Source: Listeria booriae
GTDB lineage: Bacteria > Bacillota > Bacilli > Lactobacillales > Listeriaceae
DNA: 64,000 nt
NCBI RefSeq assembly: GCF_000766865.1
Contig: NZ_JNFA01000019.1
Span: forward strand, 186,001 to 250,000
Direction: 5' to 3'
A program made the position numbers and the translations under genes. Under the pieces are notes generated by a model. The model saw nothing but the letters and a program-made list of their open reading frames with translations, was not told the origin of the DNA and did not search any database. This document shows, piece after piece, positions 38,476 to 47,954 of the stretch. The first letter of the stretch is position 1. Every line of letters starts with the position of its first letter.

Positions 38476-39276
38476 TTATAGAATTTGGAGTATATGTAGT
38501 AGTGGCAAAAGAAGCGGTAAAACAAACAACAAGTTATCAAACCGATCGAGCACCCCACCATGACCTGGTAGTAATTTTCCAGAGTCTTTTACACCATAGT
38601 AACGCTTCAGCGCGGATTCTACTAAATCGCCCAGTTGCCCGAAAATGGACAGCACGATAATAATTAAAATAATAACTAAAATTTCACCCGGCAAGTCCAT
38701 GTAGAAATAATAACCGCCAGCAATCAAGACTGCAAAAACAATCCCGCCGACAAAGCCTTCTACCGTCTTGTTCGGACTAACATTTGGCGCAAGCTTATGT
38801 TTCCCAAGCGAACGACCAACAAAGTAAGCCATCGTATCCGTCATCCAAACAATCAATAACGCGAAAATAACGTACTCCAAACCAGCATTTCGCGTCTCAG
38901 CCAAATAATGAAAGCCAATCCCCGTATAAAATGCCGCTAAAATCCCGATACCAACTTGATCAAAATGATACCTGTTTTTTGAAAATACCGTGTACGACAA
39001 AAGCAATGCCATACAAACAAAGATAATCTCGTTTTGCGTGATGTCGTAATCTTCTAGCCACTCCAAAAAACGACTCGGCGCAGCTACAGTAAGCGTCAGC
39101 ACGAGCGTAATGATTCCGTTCACCGAAACCAGTTTTTGCTTTGTCATCACTAAAATTTCGTAAAGCGCAATCGCCGCAAGCAACATACTGAGCAGTTCAA
39201 ACGGCAAGCCACCATAAATGACAAACGGTAAAAACACCGCCAATGCTACAATCGCTGTAATAATTCTTGTTTTCAC
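38476..39276 (-). CDS. cdsA: Phosphatidate cytidylyltransferase
   Basis: CdsA makes CDP-diacylglycerol for phospholipid synthesis. The 266-residue membrane protein has about eight helices and the CDS signature near the C-terminus (GQLGDLVESALKRYYGVKDS then LPGHGGVLDRFDN). The start is GTG at 39276 with GGGAGG upstream; no ATG fits better. It lies 12 bp after uppS, placing isoprenoid-carrier and phospholipid synthesis in one transcript. Confidence 0.95.
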   Translation of the reverse strand: MKTRIITAIVALAVFLPFVIYGGLPFELLSMLLAAIALYEILVMTKQKLVSVNGIITLVLTLTVAAPSRFLEWLEDYDITQNEIIFVCMALLLSYTVFSKNRYHFDQVGIGILAAFYTGIGFHYLAETRNAGLEYVIFALLIVWMTDTMAYFVGRSLGKHKLAPNVSPNKTVEGFVGGIVFAVLIAGGYYFYMDLPGEILVIILIIIVLSIFGQLGDLVESALKRYYGVKDSGKLLPGHGGVLDRFDNLLFVLPLLLPLLHILQIL

Positions 39277-39288
39277 AATATATCCTCC

Positions 39289-40047
39289 CTATAGACCCCC
39301 GAAGCGTCTCGAACGATTCTGATACTCCACAACCGCCTGCTTAAAATCCTCTTCCGAAAAATCAGGCCAGTGTGTTTGTGTAAAATAAAACTCGCTATAC
39401 GCAAGTTGCCATAGCATGAAATTACTAAGTCGCAATTCACCACTTGTACGGATGAGCAAATCAGGATCGCTTAAATCAGCACTCATCAAATGTTTCGCCA
39501 ACCGTTCTTCCGTCAAATCTTCTGGACTAAGGCCCTCATCTAACAGTTCCCGCATCGCAACTTGTGTCGCCGTCACGATTTCTGCCCGAGATCCATAATT
39601 AAGCGCAAAATTAAGCACAAGTCCCGTATTATTCTTCGTTGCTTCAATCGCCCGTTCCACCGCGTCTAACGTATGTTTCGGCAATTCTTCTTTGTAACCC
39701 ATCACATTCACGCGCACATTTTCTTCCATCAATTCCGGAATAAATGTATCGAAAAACTCACCCGGCAGCTTCATCAAAAAATCGACTTCATCTTCTGGTC
39801 GCTTCCAGTTTTCCGTTGAAAAAGCGTATAACGTCAATATATTAATGCCTAGCGAATTGGCATAACGCGTCATTCGTTTCACTACTTGCATACCTTCTCG
39901 GTGCCCAGCGACACGCGGTAAAAACCGTTTCTTCGCCCATCTACCGTTACCATCCATAATAATAGCAACGTGGCTTGGCAAAGGCAGTTCCGCTGAAATT
40001 TCACTATTTATCGCATTCTCATCTTGACGAAAAATTTTCTTAAACAT
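39289..40047 (-). CDS. uppS: Undecaprenyl diphosphate synthase
   Basis: The enzyme builds the C55 lipid carrier for cell-wall synthesis. The 252-residue protein carries the catalytic motif AIIMDGNGRWAKKR with Asp32, the YAFSTENWKRP motif near 75-85, and the C-terminal SDPDLLIRTSGELRLSNFM (near 196-214). The ATG at 40047 is chosen because GGAGG lies seven bases upstream; a longer in-frame start lacks one. It heads the uppS-cdsA-dxr-rseP-proS run. Confidence 0.96.
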   Translation of the reverse strand: MFKKIFRQDENAINSEISAELPLPSHVAIIMDGNGRWAKKRFLPRVAGHREGMQVVKRMTRYANSLGINILTLYAFSTENWKRPEDEVDFLMKLPGEFFDTFIPELMEENVRVNVMGYKEELPKHTLDAVERAIEATKNNTGLVLNFALNYGSRAEIVTATQVAMRELLDEGLSPEDLTEERLAKHLMSADLSDPDLLIRTSGELRLSNFMLWQLAYSEFYFTQTHWPDFSEEDFKQAVVEYQNRSRRFGGL

Positions 40048-40093
40048 GTTCTTTCCTCCAATAGAATTACCAAGAGTCGGCACGCCTACACCT

Positions 40094-40102
40094 ATAATAA
40101 CA
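40094..40102 (-). promoter_or_regulatory. Possible extended -10 promoter ahead of uppS
   Basis: TG-T-TATTAT on the minus strand lies about 50 nt before the uppS start in the 204-bp frr-uppS gap. The -35 is poor (TACATA), so this is a tentative call. Confidence 0.35.
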
Positions 40103-40181
40103 AAAATAACAGAAATTATGTACTATTAATTGTTGAAACTAGATTAGAAATTAATGTGAAGCTCGCTAAATTACAATTGGA

Positions 40182-40216
40182 GGGAGGCATCTCCTTCCTA
40201 AAAGAAAATGCCTCCC
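40182..40216. other. Stable hairpin in the frr-uppS gap without T-tract
   Basis: GGGAGGCAT (40182-40190) and ATGCCTCCC (40208-40216) form a perfect 9-bp GC-rich stem. On the minus strand the T-run precedes rather than follows the stem, so it is not a standard terminator in either direction. It may be a processing or mRNA-stabilising structure. Confidence 0.5.
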
Positions 40217-40251
40217 CGCAAAAAAATTCATTTGTTTTAACTTGGGATTTC

Positions 40252-40809
40252 CTAAACTTCCATGACTTCCGCTTCTTTATCTTTCGCGATTTCATCAATC
40301 TTTTTGATGCTAGCGTCTGTCAGTTTTTGAACTTCTTCTGTGAAATTACGCAAATCATCTTCCGTAATGTCGCCTGACTTCTCTAACTTTTTCAAGTCAT
40401 CATTGGCATCACGACGAACGTTACGAACAGCAACTTTTGCGTCTTCTGCTTCTTTTTTCACTTCTTTTACAAGTTCTTTACGACGTTCTTCTGTTAATTG
40501 CGGAATCGCGATACGAACCACTTCACCGTCGTTGTTTGGCATAATGCCAAGGTCTGCTTTTAAAATCGCTTTTTCGATGTCAGGTAATGCTGTTTTATCG
40601 TAAGGCGAAATCATTAACAGGCGCGCTTCTGGAACGCTGACTGCTGCTAATTGGTTGATTGGTGTTGGTGCGCCGTAATAATCTACGGATACACGGTCAA
40701 GTAATGACGCGTTGGCACGGCCAGCACGAATCGATCCTAATTGGTGTTGTAACGCTTGTTCTGATTTTGCCATTTTCTCTTTTGCTTGTGCTAATACTTC
40801 TTTACTCAT
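40252..40809 (-). CDS. frr: Ribosome recycling factor
   Basis: RRF splits the post-termination ribosome together with EF-G. The 185-residue protein shows the typical long helical bundle and the conserved [19 protein letters not shown] near 28-46 and [20 protein letters not shown] near 132-151. The ATG lies two bases after the pyrH stop with GGGAGG upstream, so pyrH and frr are co-transcribed as in most Firmicutes. Confidence 0.97.
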   Translation of the reverse strand: MSKEVLAQAKEKMAKSEQALQHQLGSIRAGRANASLLDRVSVDYYGAPTPINQLAAVSVPEARLLMISPYDKTALPDIEKAILKADLGIMPNNDGEVVRIAIPQLTEERRKELVKEVKKEAEDAKVAVRNVRRDANDDLKKLEKSGDITEDDLRNFTEEVQKLTDASIKKIDEIAKDKEAEVMEV

Positions 40810-40810
40810 G

Positions 40811-41539
40811 TTACTTCCTCCCTCTTACTGTTGTCCCGATTTTTTCGCCAAGGATAACGCGTTTGATATTGTTCTCTTTTTCTTCAAACGAGAAGACGAC
40901 TAGCGGGATATCATTGTCCATACTTAATGATGATGCTGTGGAATCCATGACTTGTAGGTCTTCTTTAATTACGTCTAGGTAAGATAGCTCGTCATATTTC
41001 ACAGCTGTATCGTCCAATTTCGGATCAGCGCTATACACACCATCCACATTGTTTTTCGCCATCAAAATAACTTCCGCTTCAATTTCTGCTGCACGGAGCG
41101 CTGCGGTTGTATCTGTCGAGAAGTACGGATTACCCGTTCCAGCCGCAAAAATCACCACACGGCCTTTCTCTAGATGACGAATTGCTTTACGACGAATATA
41201 TGGTTCAGCGATTTGGCGCATATCGATAGACGTTTGCACACGCGTTGCCACACCGACGCTTTCCAATGAATCTTGAAGTGATAAAGAGTTCATCACTGTT
41301 GCAAGCATACCCATGTAATCCGCTGCTGCACGATCCATTCCCATTTCGCTTCCAAGCTTACCGCGCCAAATATTGCCACCACCGACAACAATAGCAACCT
41401 CCACACCAAGTTCTACTACTTCTTTGACTTGCTGTGAGATGGAGTTCACGACACGCGGGTTAATCCCAAACCCTTCTGTTCCTGCTAAAGCCTCACCACT
41501 AAGTTTCAATACTACTCGTTTATATTCTGGGGTATCCAT
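40811..41539 (-). CDS. pyrH: UMP kinase
   Basis: This hexameric amino-acid-kinase-fold enzyme phosphorylates UMP. The 242-residue protein has [13 protein letters not shown] near 8-20, [10 protein letters not shown] near 50-59 and the UMP-binding [16 protein letters not shown] near 132-147. The ATG at 41539 is chosen because GGAGG ends five bases upstream; an in-frame ATG at 41551 overlaps that ribosome site. The usual partners rpsB and tsf are not directly upstream but 6.5 kb away. Confidence 0.96.
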   Translation of the reverse strand: MDTPEYKRVVLKLSGEALAGTEGFGINPRVVNSISQQVKEVVELGVEVAIVVGGGNIWRGKLGSEMGMDRAAADYMGMLATVMNSLSLQDSLESVGVATRVQTSIDMRQIAEPYIRRKAIRHLEKGRVVIFAAGTGNPYFSTDTTAALRAAEIEAEVILMAKNNVDGVYSADPKLDDTAVKYDELSYLDVIKEDLQVMDSTASSLSMDNDIPLVVFSFEEKENNIKRVILGEKIGTTVRGRK

Positions 41540-41741
41540 ATTGACCTCCATCTACTATCTATTTGGCTCGTTCCTAAACTCTAAGAACAATTCCATCATA
41601 TTCTATAATACTAAAAAAAAGCCTTAAGCAAAAGCATTTTCGTATAAAATTATAAAATAATATTTCCTGCATGCGTTTTGTACTACTATTCCCTCCCAAA
41701 CTATCGTATAATAAATGACAGAAATAAGGGGGAGAAATTTC

Positions 41742-43526
41742 ATGAATCCAATCAAAATACTACAGACATTAAGGACTTCTTTGTTTTATACCCGTTTTAA
41801 CTCGTGGTATTACATAAAATTCGTATTTATTTTACAAGCTGCTATTCTGTTCCTCGCTTTTCCGTTCTTGGCGCTGTTTTTCCAGTTCATGACGGCATCG
41901 CTTGGTTATGATAGTATTACAGATCAGAATATTTTGGAGTTTTTGCGAAATCCGTTGGGGCTACTTTTTGCGGTGATATTTGCTTTGTTCGCGCTGTTTT
42001 TTATTTATCTTGAATTGTCTGTGTTAATTCTCGTTGCGTATTATCATCAACAGCAGATTCCGTTTACGATTCGTGAGATTTTACGGAAAATTGTGCGGCA
42101 GTCGAAATATTTATTGTCGTATCAATTCGTCTTTTTTCTATTATACTTTGCGCTAATTGTTCCGCTTGCCGGTATGGGGCTTCATTCAGAGTTAACGGAC
42201 GGGATTTATATTCCGAATTTTATTGTGAATGAGTTGTTGAAGTCGACGTCTGGCGCGATTTTGTACTTTAGTTTTATCATCGTTGTGATTTACATAAATA
42301 TCCGGTTATTGTTCGCCTTGCCTGTTTTCTTAACGGGAGAATATACGATTTTCCAAGCGATTAAGCGTAGCTGGGTGATTACAAGATGGCAAACGTGGCG
42401 GATTATCACGATTTTTGTGTTGATATCGCTGGTTGCTACGGCATTCGTTTTTATCGCGATTTTTATCTTTTTGATGCCGACGATTTTGACGGAACAATTA
42501 TGGACCCCTGCCGCGCCGATTGTGGCTGGGATTTCATTGACATTGAGTCAAGTTTTCTTTATTGTCGCTTTTACCATTATGCCGATTTACATTGCGCACA
42601 CTGTCATTTATATGTTTTTAACACGCGAAAATGATATTTTAAAACCGATGCGCCACAAAGAGAAGCGAAAGCATCGCAAATCATTTTATATTACGATTGC
42701 TGCTGGTATCATTGCATTGGTGACGGTTAACGGGATTTATCTGAACGAGGTGACCTATAGTGATAATACGCAAATCATCGCCCACCGAGGCTTGAAGAGT
42801 GCTGGTGTGGAGAACTCGTTAGAATCGCTTCATGGCGCCGCGAAAATTGGTGTTGATTTTGTGGAAATGGATGTTTTGGAGACGAAAGATCATCAATTTG
42901 TCGTTTTTCATGACACGAATTTACGACGATTGGCAGGGATTAATCGCAATGTGCGTGATATGACACTGGCGGAACTGGAGCAAGTGACGATTCGTCAAGA
43001 TGGCTTTACATCAAAGATTCCATCTCTTGATTCGTATATCGAACATGCGAAAAAATGGCAAGTTAATTTGAACATCGAGATAAAAACGCACGGCGGTGAG
43101 TCGAAAGATTTCCTAGAGAATTTCGTGAAAACAATACAGAAACATCATGTGGAGGCTGATTATATTTATCAATCACTGGATCGTTCGATTGTAGAAACAT
43201 TGAAGGAGAAACATCCACTGATGCGCGTTGGTTTTATTGTGCCGCTTAACTTCGGGAATCTTGTGAATGTAGATGCTGATTTTATCGTGATTGAGGAGTT
43301 TTCTTACAGTTCTAGCATGCAAGAACAGGCACGGGCACGAAATATGGACCTGCTTGTGTGGACGATTACAACACCTGAGGCGGCGCGGAAATATATGCTG
43401 GCTGGCGTTGATGGCATTATCACCGAGATTCCAGAACAAGCGATAAAAGTACAAGATGATTTGCGAAACGATCAAGCCGTAAGTACGAAGCTTGCAGATG
43501 CGATTGATTTGCTGACGAATAACTAA
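41742..43526 (+). CDS. Glycerophosphodiester phosphodiesterase with N-terminal membrane domain
   Basis: The 594-residue protein has an N-terminal domain of about eight membrane helices (about 20-335) and a C-terminal GDPD domain (about 350-580). Catalytic signatures are IAHRGL near 351-356, FVEMDV near 382-387 (metal-binding Glu and Asp) and VFHDTNLRRLAG near 397-408 (general acid histidine). The family hydrolyses glycerophosphodiesters or lipid-linked relatives; here the catalytic domain probably faces outward, which suggests membrane lipid or teichoic acid turnover (inference). The ATG at 41742 has AAGGGGGAG eight bases upstream. A -10 TATAAT lies at 41707-41712. It is opposite in strand to its neighbours. 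Confidence 0.9.
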   Translation: MNPIKILQTLRTSLFYTRFNSWYYIKFVFILQAAILFLAFPFLALFFQFMTASLGYDSITDQNILEFLRNPLGLLFAVIFALFALFFIYLELSVLILVAYYHQQQIPFTIREILRKIVRQSKYLLSYQFVFFLLYFALIVPLAGMGLHSELTDGIYIPNFIVNELLKSTSGAILYFSFIIVVIYINIRLLFALPVFLTGEYTIFQAIKRSWVITRWQTWRIITIFVLISLVATAFVFIAIFIFLMPTILTEQLWTPAAPIVAGISLTLSQVFFIVAFTIMPIYIAHTVIYMFLTRENDILKPMRHKEKRKHRKSFYITIAAGIIALVTVNGIYLNEVTYSDNTQIIAHRGLKSAGVENSLESLHGAAKIGVDFVEMDVLETKDHQFVVFHDTNLRRLAGINRNVRDMTLAELEQVTIRQDGFTSKIPSLDSYIEHAKKWQVNLNIEIKTHGGESKDFLENFVKTIQKHHVEADYIYQSLDRSIVETLKEKHPLMRVGFIVPLNFGNLVNVDADFIVIEEFSYSSSMQEQARARNMDLLVWTITTPEAARKYMLAGVDGIITEIPEQAIKVQDDLRNDQAVSTKLADAIDLLTNN

Positions 43527-43574
43527 AAAATAGGCAAGCGGTGATTTAGAATGTCACTGCCTGCCTATTTTTTA
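43525..43574. terminator. Bidirectional terminator, GDPD gene / nagA
   Basis: AAAAAATAGGCA and TGCCTATTTTTT form the base of a long stem with a further GTGA/TCAC part. T-runs on both strands serve the converging genes. Confidence 0.9.
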
Positions 43575-44711
43575 GATTGCGATTTCGCCCTTTAAAAGAA
43601 CAGAAATGACCTCAAAATTTTCATTTAGAAGGACTAAATCTGCATCTTTGCCAATTTCGATACATCCGATATTGTTTTCGTTTAAAATTTGAGCTGGTGT
43701 CGTTGTTGCCATTTTGATTGTGTCGTGTAGCGGTATCGCCATGTCTGTGCTTACTTTTAAGGCTTGGTTCATTGTCACCGTACTTGAGGCTAACGTGCCA
43801 TCGTCCAAGCGAGCAACGCCATCTGTGACCGTCACGTGATGACCGCCAAACTGATAATCGCCATCGCCAACTCCCATCGCCTGCAATGCATCTGTGATTA
43901 AAACCATTTGATCTGCCGTTTTCACTTTGTGCATCAGTCGAACAATGCCAGGATGAAGATGTACGTTATCGACAATCGCTTGTACACTGACTCCGTCCCG
44001 TTCTAGTGCCGCCGTCGTAATTCCTGGGCTACGATGATGAATTTGTGGCATCGCGTTACAACAATGCGTAATATGCGTCACACCTTGGTCGAACGCATCA
44101 ATCGCTTCTTCATACGTCGCGTTTGTGTGCCCCGCCGCAATAACAATATCTTGGCTCTTCAAATACGCAATCATTTCTTTTGCACCGGGTAATTCTGGAG
44201 CAATCGTGACCATCTTAATTAATCCGTCTGCGTGCTTCATAATTTCTTTCATTTCATTCAAGTCAGGATGTCTCAAAAACTCCGGATTCTGCATTCCTTT
44301 TTTCTCGATATTTAAATACGGTCCTTCCAAATGAATGCCTAAAATTTTAGCACCCATCTCATTGCCGACGACTTGTTTGGTAGCTTCGATCATTGCCAGG
44401 AGTTGTTCTAACGAAGAAGTCACAGAAGTTACCAAAAAACCAGTGCATCCTGTTTCGAGACTTTTTTTAGATACTTCTTGAATGCTTTTGGTTGTGCCAT
44501 CCATCATGTCGTAGTGGTTAGCACCATGGATATGCACGTCGATCATACCAGGAATGAGTAATTGATTCTGCCCTTCGATAATTGTGTCGTATGCGGATTC
44601 ATCCCCGATTGTATCTGTTATCTTTTGAATTTTGCCGTCGTGTATGATAATATGCGCAGCTTTCGTTCCTTTTTCACCGCTTATTTGGATATTTTTCATT
44701 AGCGTCGTCAT
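43572..44711 (-). CDS. nagA: N-acetylglucosamine-6-phosphate deacetylase
   Basis: NagA removes the acetyl group from GlcNAc-6-P, feeding wall amino sugar into glycolysis or back to wall synthesis. The 379-residue amidohydrolase has the metal-binding HxH in IPGMIDVHIHGANHYD near 52-67, LGIHLEGPYLN near 125-135, AAGHTNATYEEA near 193-204 and the catalytic aspartate in LITDALQAMG near 272-281. It starts with ATG overlapping the regulator stop by four bases and has GGAGG nine bases upstream. No nagB is nearby; in L. monocytogenes a nagA-nagB pair lies elsewhere, so this copy may be an additional one. Confidence 0.94.
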   Translation of the reverse strand: MTTLMKNIQISGEKGTKAAHIIIHDGKIQKITDTIGDESAYDTIIEGQNQLLIPGMIDVHIHGANHYDMMDGTTKSIQEVSKKSLETGCTGFLVTSVTSSLEQLLAMIEATKQVVGNEMGAKILGIHLEGPYLNIEKKGMQNPEFLRHPDLNEMKEIMKHADGLIKMVTIAPELPGAKEMIAYLKSQDIVIAAGHTNATYEEAIDAFDQGVTHITHCCNAMPQIHHRSPGITTAALERDGVSVQAIVDNVHLHPGIVRLMHKVKTADQMVLITDALQAMGVGDGDYQFGGHHVTVTDGVARLDDGTLASSTVTMNQALKVSTDMAIPLHDTIKMATTTPAQILNENNIGCIEIGKDADLVLLNENFEVISVLLKGEIAI

Positions 44712-45469
44712 TTTTTAATTCCTCCAATAATACACTCGATTTCCTGTTTTTCTAGCTGCTTTACGATTTTCTCTGGGATTGGTGTTTGTGTGATTAGGCC
44801 TGTAATGCCGTTCCATGATATTTTGAAGTTTGTTGTCTGGTGGAATTTCGTCTGATCAGCCAGCACGTGCACTGTTTTTGCATTTTGAATAATGGCTTGG
44901 TGGAGCGGGATATCGTCGATGCTATCATAATAAATGCCCTGCTCGTCCACTCCGGAGGCGCCGATAAACGCAACATCGAATTGAAATTGATGGATTTGCG
45001 CAATCGTGGCCGCTCCGTTCAAAATATTCGCGCCATGATGATAAAAACCGCCTAATACATAGATTTTCTCTGTATGTTTTGAAAAAGCTAGCGCGTTATC
45101 TAGTGAATTCGTGACCAACATCGTATTTCTAGCTGTCATATGTTCTTCCATTAGTTGTACAGTCGTTGATACATCTAGCCATACCGTTTGATTATCCTGT
45201 ATGAAATGGCTCGCCTGTTGCGCAATTCGTTGTTTTTCCTGACTATTCTTGATGAGTCGTTCTGAATAGTTCTCAATCTTCTGTTGCATGCGTGGCAAAG
45301 CAATCCCGCCTCGCCTTCTTTCCGCAAGACCTTGCTCTACTAATTTTAAAATGTCGCGTCGTGCTGTGTCTTTTGAAACGCCGAAATAGGCTACTAAATC
45401 TGCGAGTTCGAGCGATTCTTTTTCATCTAATAAATCTAATATTTTTATTATCCGTTCTTTTTGTTCCAT
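44708..45469 (-). CDS. DeoR/GlcR-family transcriptional regulator
   Basis: The 253-residue protein has an N-terminal helix-turn-helix (LADLVAYFGVSKDTARRDIL near 22-41) and a DeoR sensor domain that typically binds a sugar phosphate (VWLDVSTTVQLMEEHM, then FIGASGVDEQGIYYDS). It overlaps nagA, so its ligand may be GlcNAc-6-P or GlcN-6-P (inference). The start is uncertain: ATG at 45469 is chosen with GGTGAT upstream; ATG at 45481 is possible but coincides with the predicted transcription start. Confidence 0.88.
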   Translation of the reverse strand: MEQKERIIKILDLLDEKESLELADLVAYFGVSKDTARRDILKLVEQGLAERRRGGIALPRMQQKIENYSERLIKNSQEKQRIAQQASHFIQDNQTVWLDVSTTVQLMEEHMTARNTMLVTNSLDNALAFSKHTEKIYVLGGFYHHGANILNGAATIAQIHQFQFDVAFIGASGVDEQGIYYDSIDDIPLHQAIIQNAKTVHVLADQTKFHQTTNFKISWNGITGLITQTPIPEKIVKQLEKQEIECIIGGIKK

Positions 45470-45485
45470 TTGCATCACCATGTAT

Positions 45486-45514
45486 AGTATAGAATATATA
45501 GGATTAGTTTGCAA
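45486..45514 (-). promoter_or_regulatory. Promoter of the deoR-nagA operon
   Basis: TTGCAA (45514-45509) and TATACT (45491-45486) are exactly 17 bp apart. Transcription would begin near 45480, leaving a leader of only about 10 nt. Upstream, TTATAAG recurs in the AT-rich stretch 45515-45562, which could hold the operator. Confidence 0.7.
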
Positions 45515-45646
45515 GTTTATAAGTTTTATATGTTTATATATAAGTTTTTATAAGTATTTTATTTTAATATAGCTTTATTCTCCAAAATAATCTAAAATAA
45601 ACCTGTATGCGCTTTATCATAAAAAATAAAGGGAGAGAATAAAACA

Positions 45647-46426
45647 ATGAAACCAGCACAAACAGTACTTAAAAAAGGGAATTTACTTCTGATTATCTTG
45701 ATGCTCTTCATCTCAATGACTTCGTTTCATCAACAAGCGCAAGCCGCAGAGCCACTTACAGTAGGTGTTTTGGCGGGAAGTGATGTAGAAGGAAACAATG
45801 TGAATATCCATGTCCAGACTAATCTGCCGAACAAAATGAAATTTTTCGCTACGATTACTGGGCCAAATGGTTATAACGAAGAAATAAAGCTGAAAGTAAA
45901 GAAGGATGGGAAACTTAAGAAGACTATCGGAGAACTAGATAAGGGCACTTACGAGATTAAATTCCAATCCTATCAACCCAAAAAACAAACCGATAGCATG
46001 CGCAAAATCATCGGTAAAAAAGGCGGTAACCTAGAAGGCGATCTCGTTAATAAGAAGAAAGTGATCAAGTTTACAGAAACAATTAATATCACAACTCCTT
46101 CCGAGAAAGAGCTACAAAAAGCAGCCGCAGAAAAACAAGCACATATTGATGCTGAAAATGCCGAAAAAGAGCGTATCGCAAAAGAAGAGCAAGCCGCCAA
46201 AGAAAAAGAAGCTGCTGAGCAAAAAGCGAATGAAGAAAAAGAACGCGAGCAACAAGAAGCTCAGGATTCAGCTCCTGCCCAGGAACAAGGACAGATTAAA
46301 GGAAGCTATAGCGGCATTTATCATGTACCTGGCAGCACATATTACGACCGAACAACGAATGTAAAAGAATGGTTCAATACTGTAGCCGAGGCTGAAGCTG
46401 CTGGTTATCGCGCTCCAAAACGATAA
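45647..46426 (+). CDS. Secreted coiled-coil protein with C-terminal Ada-like metal-binding (sunset-type) motif
   Basis: A signal peptide with cleavage predicted after AQA (about residue 33) precedes a beta-rich domain (35-150), a charged Glu/Lys/Ala coiled coil (about 155-215) and a C-terminal 40-residue module, [19 protein letters not shown] then [12 protein letters not shown]. That module resembles the small 'sunset' or Ada-like motif found at the ends of secreted Firmicutes proteins and nucleases. No LPXTG or wall-anchor repeats are seen. GGGAGAG precedes the ATG. Function unknown; it is monocistronic and divergent from deoR. Confidence 0.72.
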   Translation: MKPAQTVLKKGNLLLIILMLFISMTSFHQQAQAAEPLTVGVLAGSDVEGNNVNIHVQTNLPNKMKFFATITGPNGYNEEIKLKVKKDGKLKKTIGELDKGTYEIKFQSYQPKKQTDSMRKIIGKKGGNLEGDLVNKKKVIKFTETINITTPSEKELQKAAAEKQAHIDAENAEKERIAKEEQAAKEKEAAEQKANEEKEREQQEAQDSAPAQEQGQIKGSYSGIYHVPGSTYYDRTTNVKEWFNTVAEAEAAGYRAPKR

Positions 46427-46436
46427 GAATGACTCG

Positions 46437-46503
46437 AAAGCTTTCTTTAATGTATAACTTATGATGTGGAAATCATTTGTTGGCGTTTTAGAAAGCTTTT
46501 ATG
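46437..46503 (+). terminator. Possible terminator after the secreted protein gene
   Basis: AAAGCTTTCT (46437-46446) pairs with AGAAAGCTTT (46490-46499), followed by TTTAT. The loop is 43 nt with a small inner ATGAT/ATCAT hairpin. Long-looped, hence tentative. Confidence 0.45.
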
Positions 46504-46513
46504 CGCATTATGC

Positions 46514-46560
46514 CTGTTCCAATCGTAATGCTTGACGCATGAGGAACAGCAGTTTATATT
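46514..46560 (+). promoter_or_regulatory. arsB promoter with inverted repeat over the -35
   Basis: TTGACG (46532-46537) and TATATT (46555-46560) are 17 bp apart. An inverted repeat CTGTTCC (46514-46520) / GGAACAG (46543-46549) brackets the -35, a typical place for a repressor operator. Confidence 0.65.
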
Positions 46561-46641
46561 TATACATAGACTCTTATCTATATGATATCACCTAACAAGT
46601 AACTACTGGCAGTTTTAGCTGCTCGAATAAAGGGGTTTACT

Positions 46642-47937
46642 ATGCAAATTACGCTTACTATTTTAGTTTTTATAATCACGCTTATTTTTGTCATCTGGCA
46701 GCCGAAGAACTTATCCATCGGTTGGTCAGCTTGTGGCGGTGCGGCGCTCGCGTTACTACTTGGTATCGTCACTTTTACGGATGTTATTACCGTTACAGGC
46801 ATCGTTTGGAACGCGACACTCGCATTTATCGCAATCATCATTATTTCGCTTGTCCTTGATGAAATTGGCTTTTTTGAATGGGCGGCACTACATATGGCAC
46901 GAATCGCCAAAGGAAACGGCATTTTGATGTTCGTTCTAGTTTCTGTTTTAGGAGCTTTGGTCGCAGCTTTCTTCGCAAATGATGGCGCGGCGCTTATTTT
47001 GACACCGATTGTTTTGGCAATGGTACGCGCGCTTAAGTTTGATGAGAAAAAGGTATTTCCTTTCATTATCGCAAGCGGATTCATCGCGGATACAACGTCT
47101 TTACCGCTCGTTGTCAGTAACTTGGTGAACATTGTTTCGGCAGATTTTTTCGGGATTTCTTTTTCACAATATGCGTTAATGATGTGGATTCCCAACCTCT
47201 TTTCGCTAATTGCTAGCATCGTTGTCCTGTACATTTACTTCCGAAAAGCCTTGCCAAAACGGTATGAAACAGCTGAACTAGCCGCACCAGCCTCCGCTCT
47301 TAAAGATGTAAAAATGTTTCGAATCTCTTGGGGCGTCTTGATTGTGCTTGTCACGGGCTACTTTTTGAGCAGTTTCTTGGATATTCCTGTCTCCTTTATT
47401 GCCCTGTTAGTCGCTGGCATCTTCTTGTTTTTAGCGAAAAGAAGCCATGCTGTTCGCGCTAAATCCATTGTGAAAGCCGCGCCTTGGAGTATTGTATTTT
47501 TCTCGATTGGGATGTATATCGTTGTGTACGGCCTTCAAAACGTTGGAATTACAAAATTATTGGCGGAAGCTGTCGAGCATATTGCGAGTTATGGCTTGTT
47601 CGCCGGCACAATTGGGATGGGCTTTATTGCCGCGATTTTATCTTCCGTTATGAATAATTTGCCAACAGTGATGATTAATGCGTTAGCTATCGACCACACG
47701 TCGTTTACCGGAGTGATGAAAGAAGCACTTGTTTACGCGAATGTCATAGGATCAGATTTAGGTCCAAAGATTACACCGATTGGGTCTTTGGCTACGCTGT
47801 TATGGTTGCATATTTTAGCACAGAAAAACGTGAAGATAAGTTGGGGTATGTATTTTAAAATCGGTATTGTAATTACGATTCCAGTTTTGTTTGTGACGTT
47901 GGTTGGGTTGTATTTGTCTTTGGTGATTTGGAATTGA
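46642..47937 (+). CDS. arsB: Arsenite/antimonite efflux permease ArsB
   Basis: The 431-residue protein has about 12 membrane helices and matches staphylococcal ArsB closely across the whole length, for example [12 protein letters not shown] near 16-27, [19 protein letters not shown] near 52-70, [18 protein letters not shown] near 113-130 and [16 protein letters not shown] near 370-385. ArsB exports arsenite by proton coupling, alone or driven by ArsA. No arsR, arsC or arsA is adjacent, so regulation and arsenate reduction must come from elsewhere or are absent. AAGGGG precedes the ATG. Confidence 0.92.
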   Translation: MQITLTILVFIITLIFVIWQPKNLSIGWSACGGAALALLLGIVTFTDVITVTGIVWNATLAFIAIIIISLVLDEIGFFEWAALHMARIAKGNGILMFVLVSVLGALVAAFFANDGAALILTPIVLAMVRALKFDEKKVFPFIIASGFIADTTSLPLVVSNLVNIVSADFFGISFSQYALMMWIPNLFSLIASIVVLYIYFRKALPKRYETAELAAPASALKDVKMFRISWGVLIVLVTGYFLSSFLDIPVSFIALLVAGIFLFLAKRSHAVRAKSIVKAAPWSIVFFSIGMYIVVYGLQNVGITKLLAEAVEHIASYGLFAGTIGMGFIAAILSSVMNNLPTVMINALAIDHTSFTGVMKEALVYANVIGSDLGPKITPIGSLATLLWLHILAQKNVKISWGMYFKIGIVITIPVLFVTLVGLYLSLVIWN

Positions 47938-47954
47938 TACTATCTATATATGAC

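Noticed and set aside
41552-41741. Possible pyrH promoter TTGCTT...TATTAT on the minus strand
   Set aside because: The spacing is only 15 bp and no better combination was found, so I did not list it as a promoter.
46578-47234. 218-codon minus-strand frame opposite arsB
   Set aside because: It mirrors the hydrophobic codons of arsB and has no ribosome site; ArsB on the plus strand is unmistakable.
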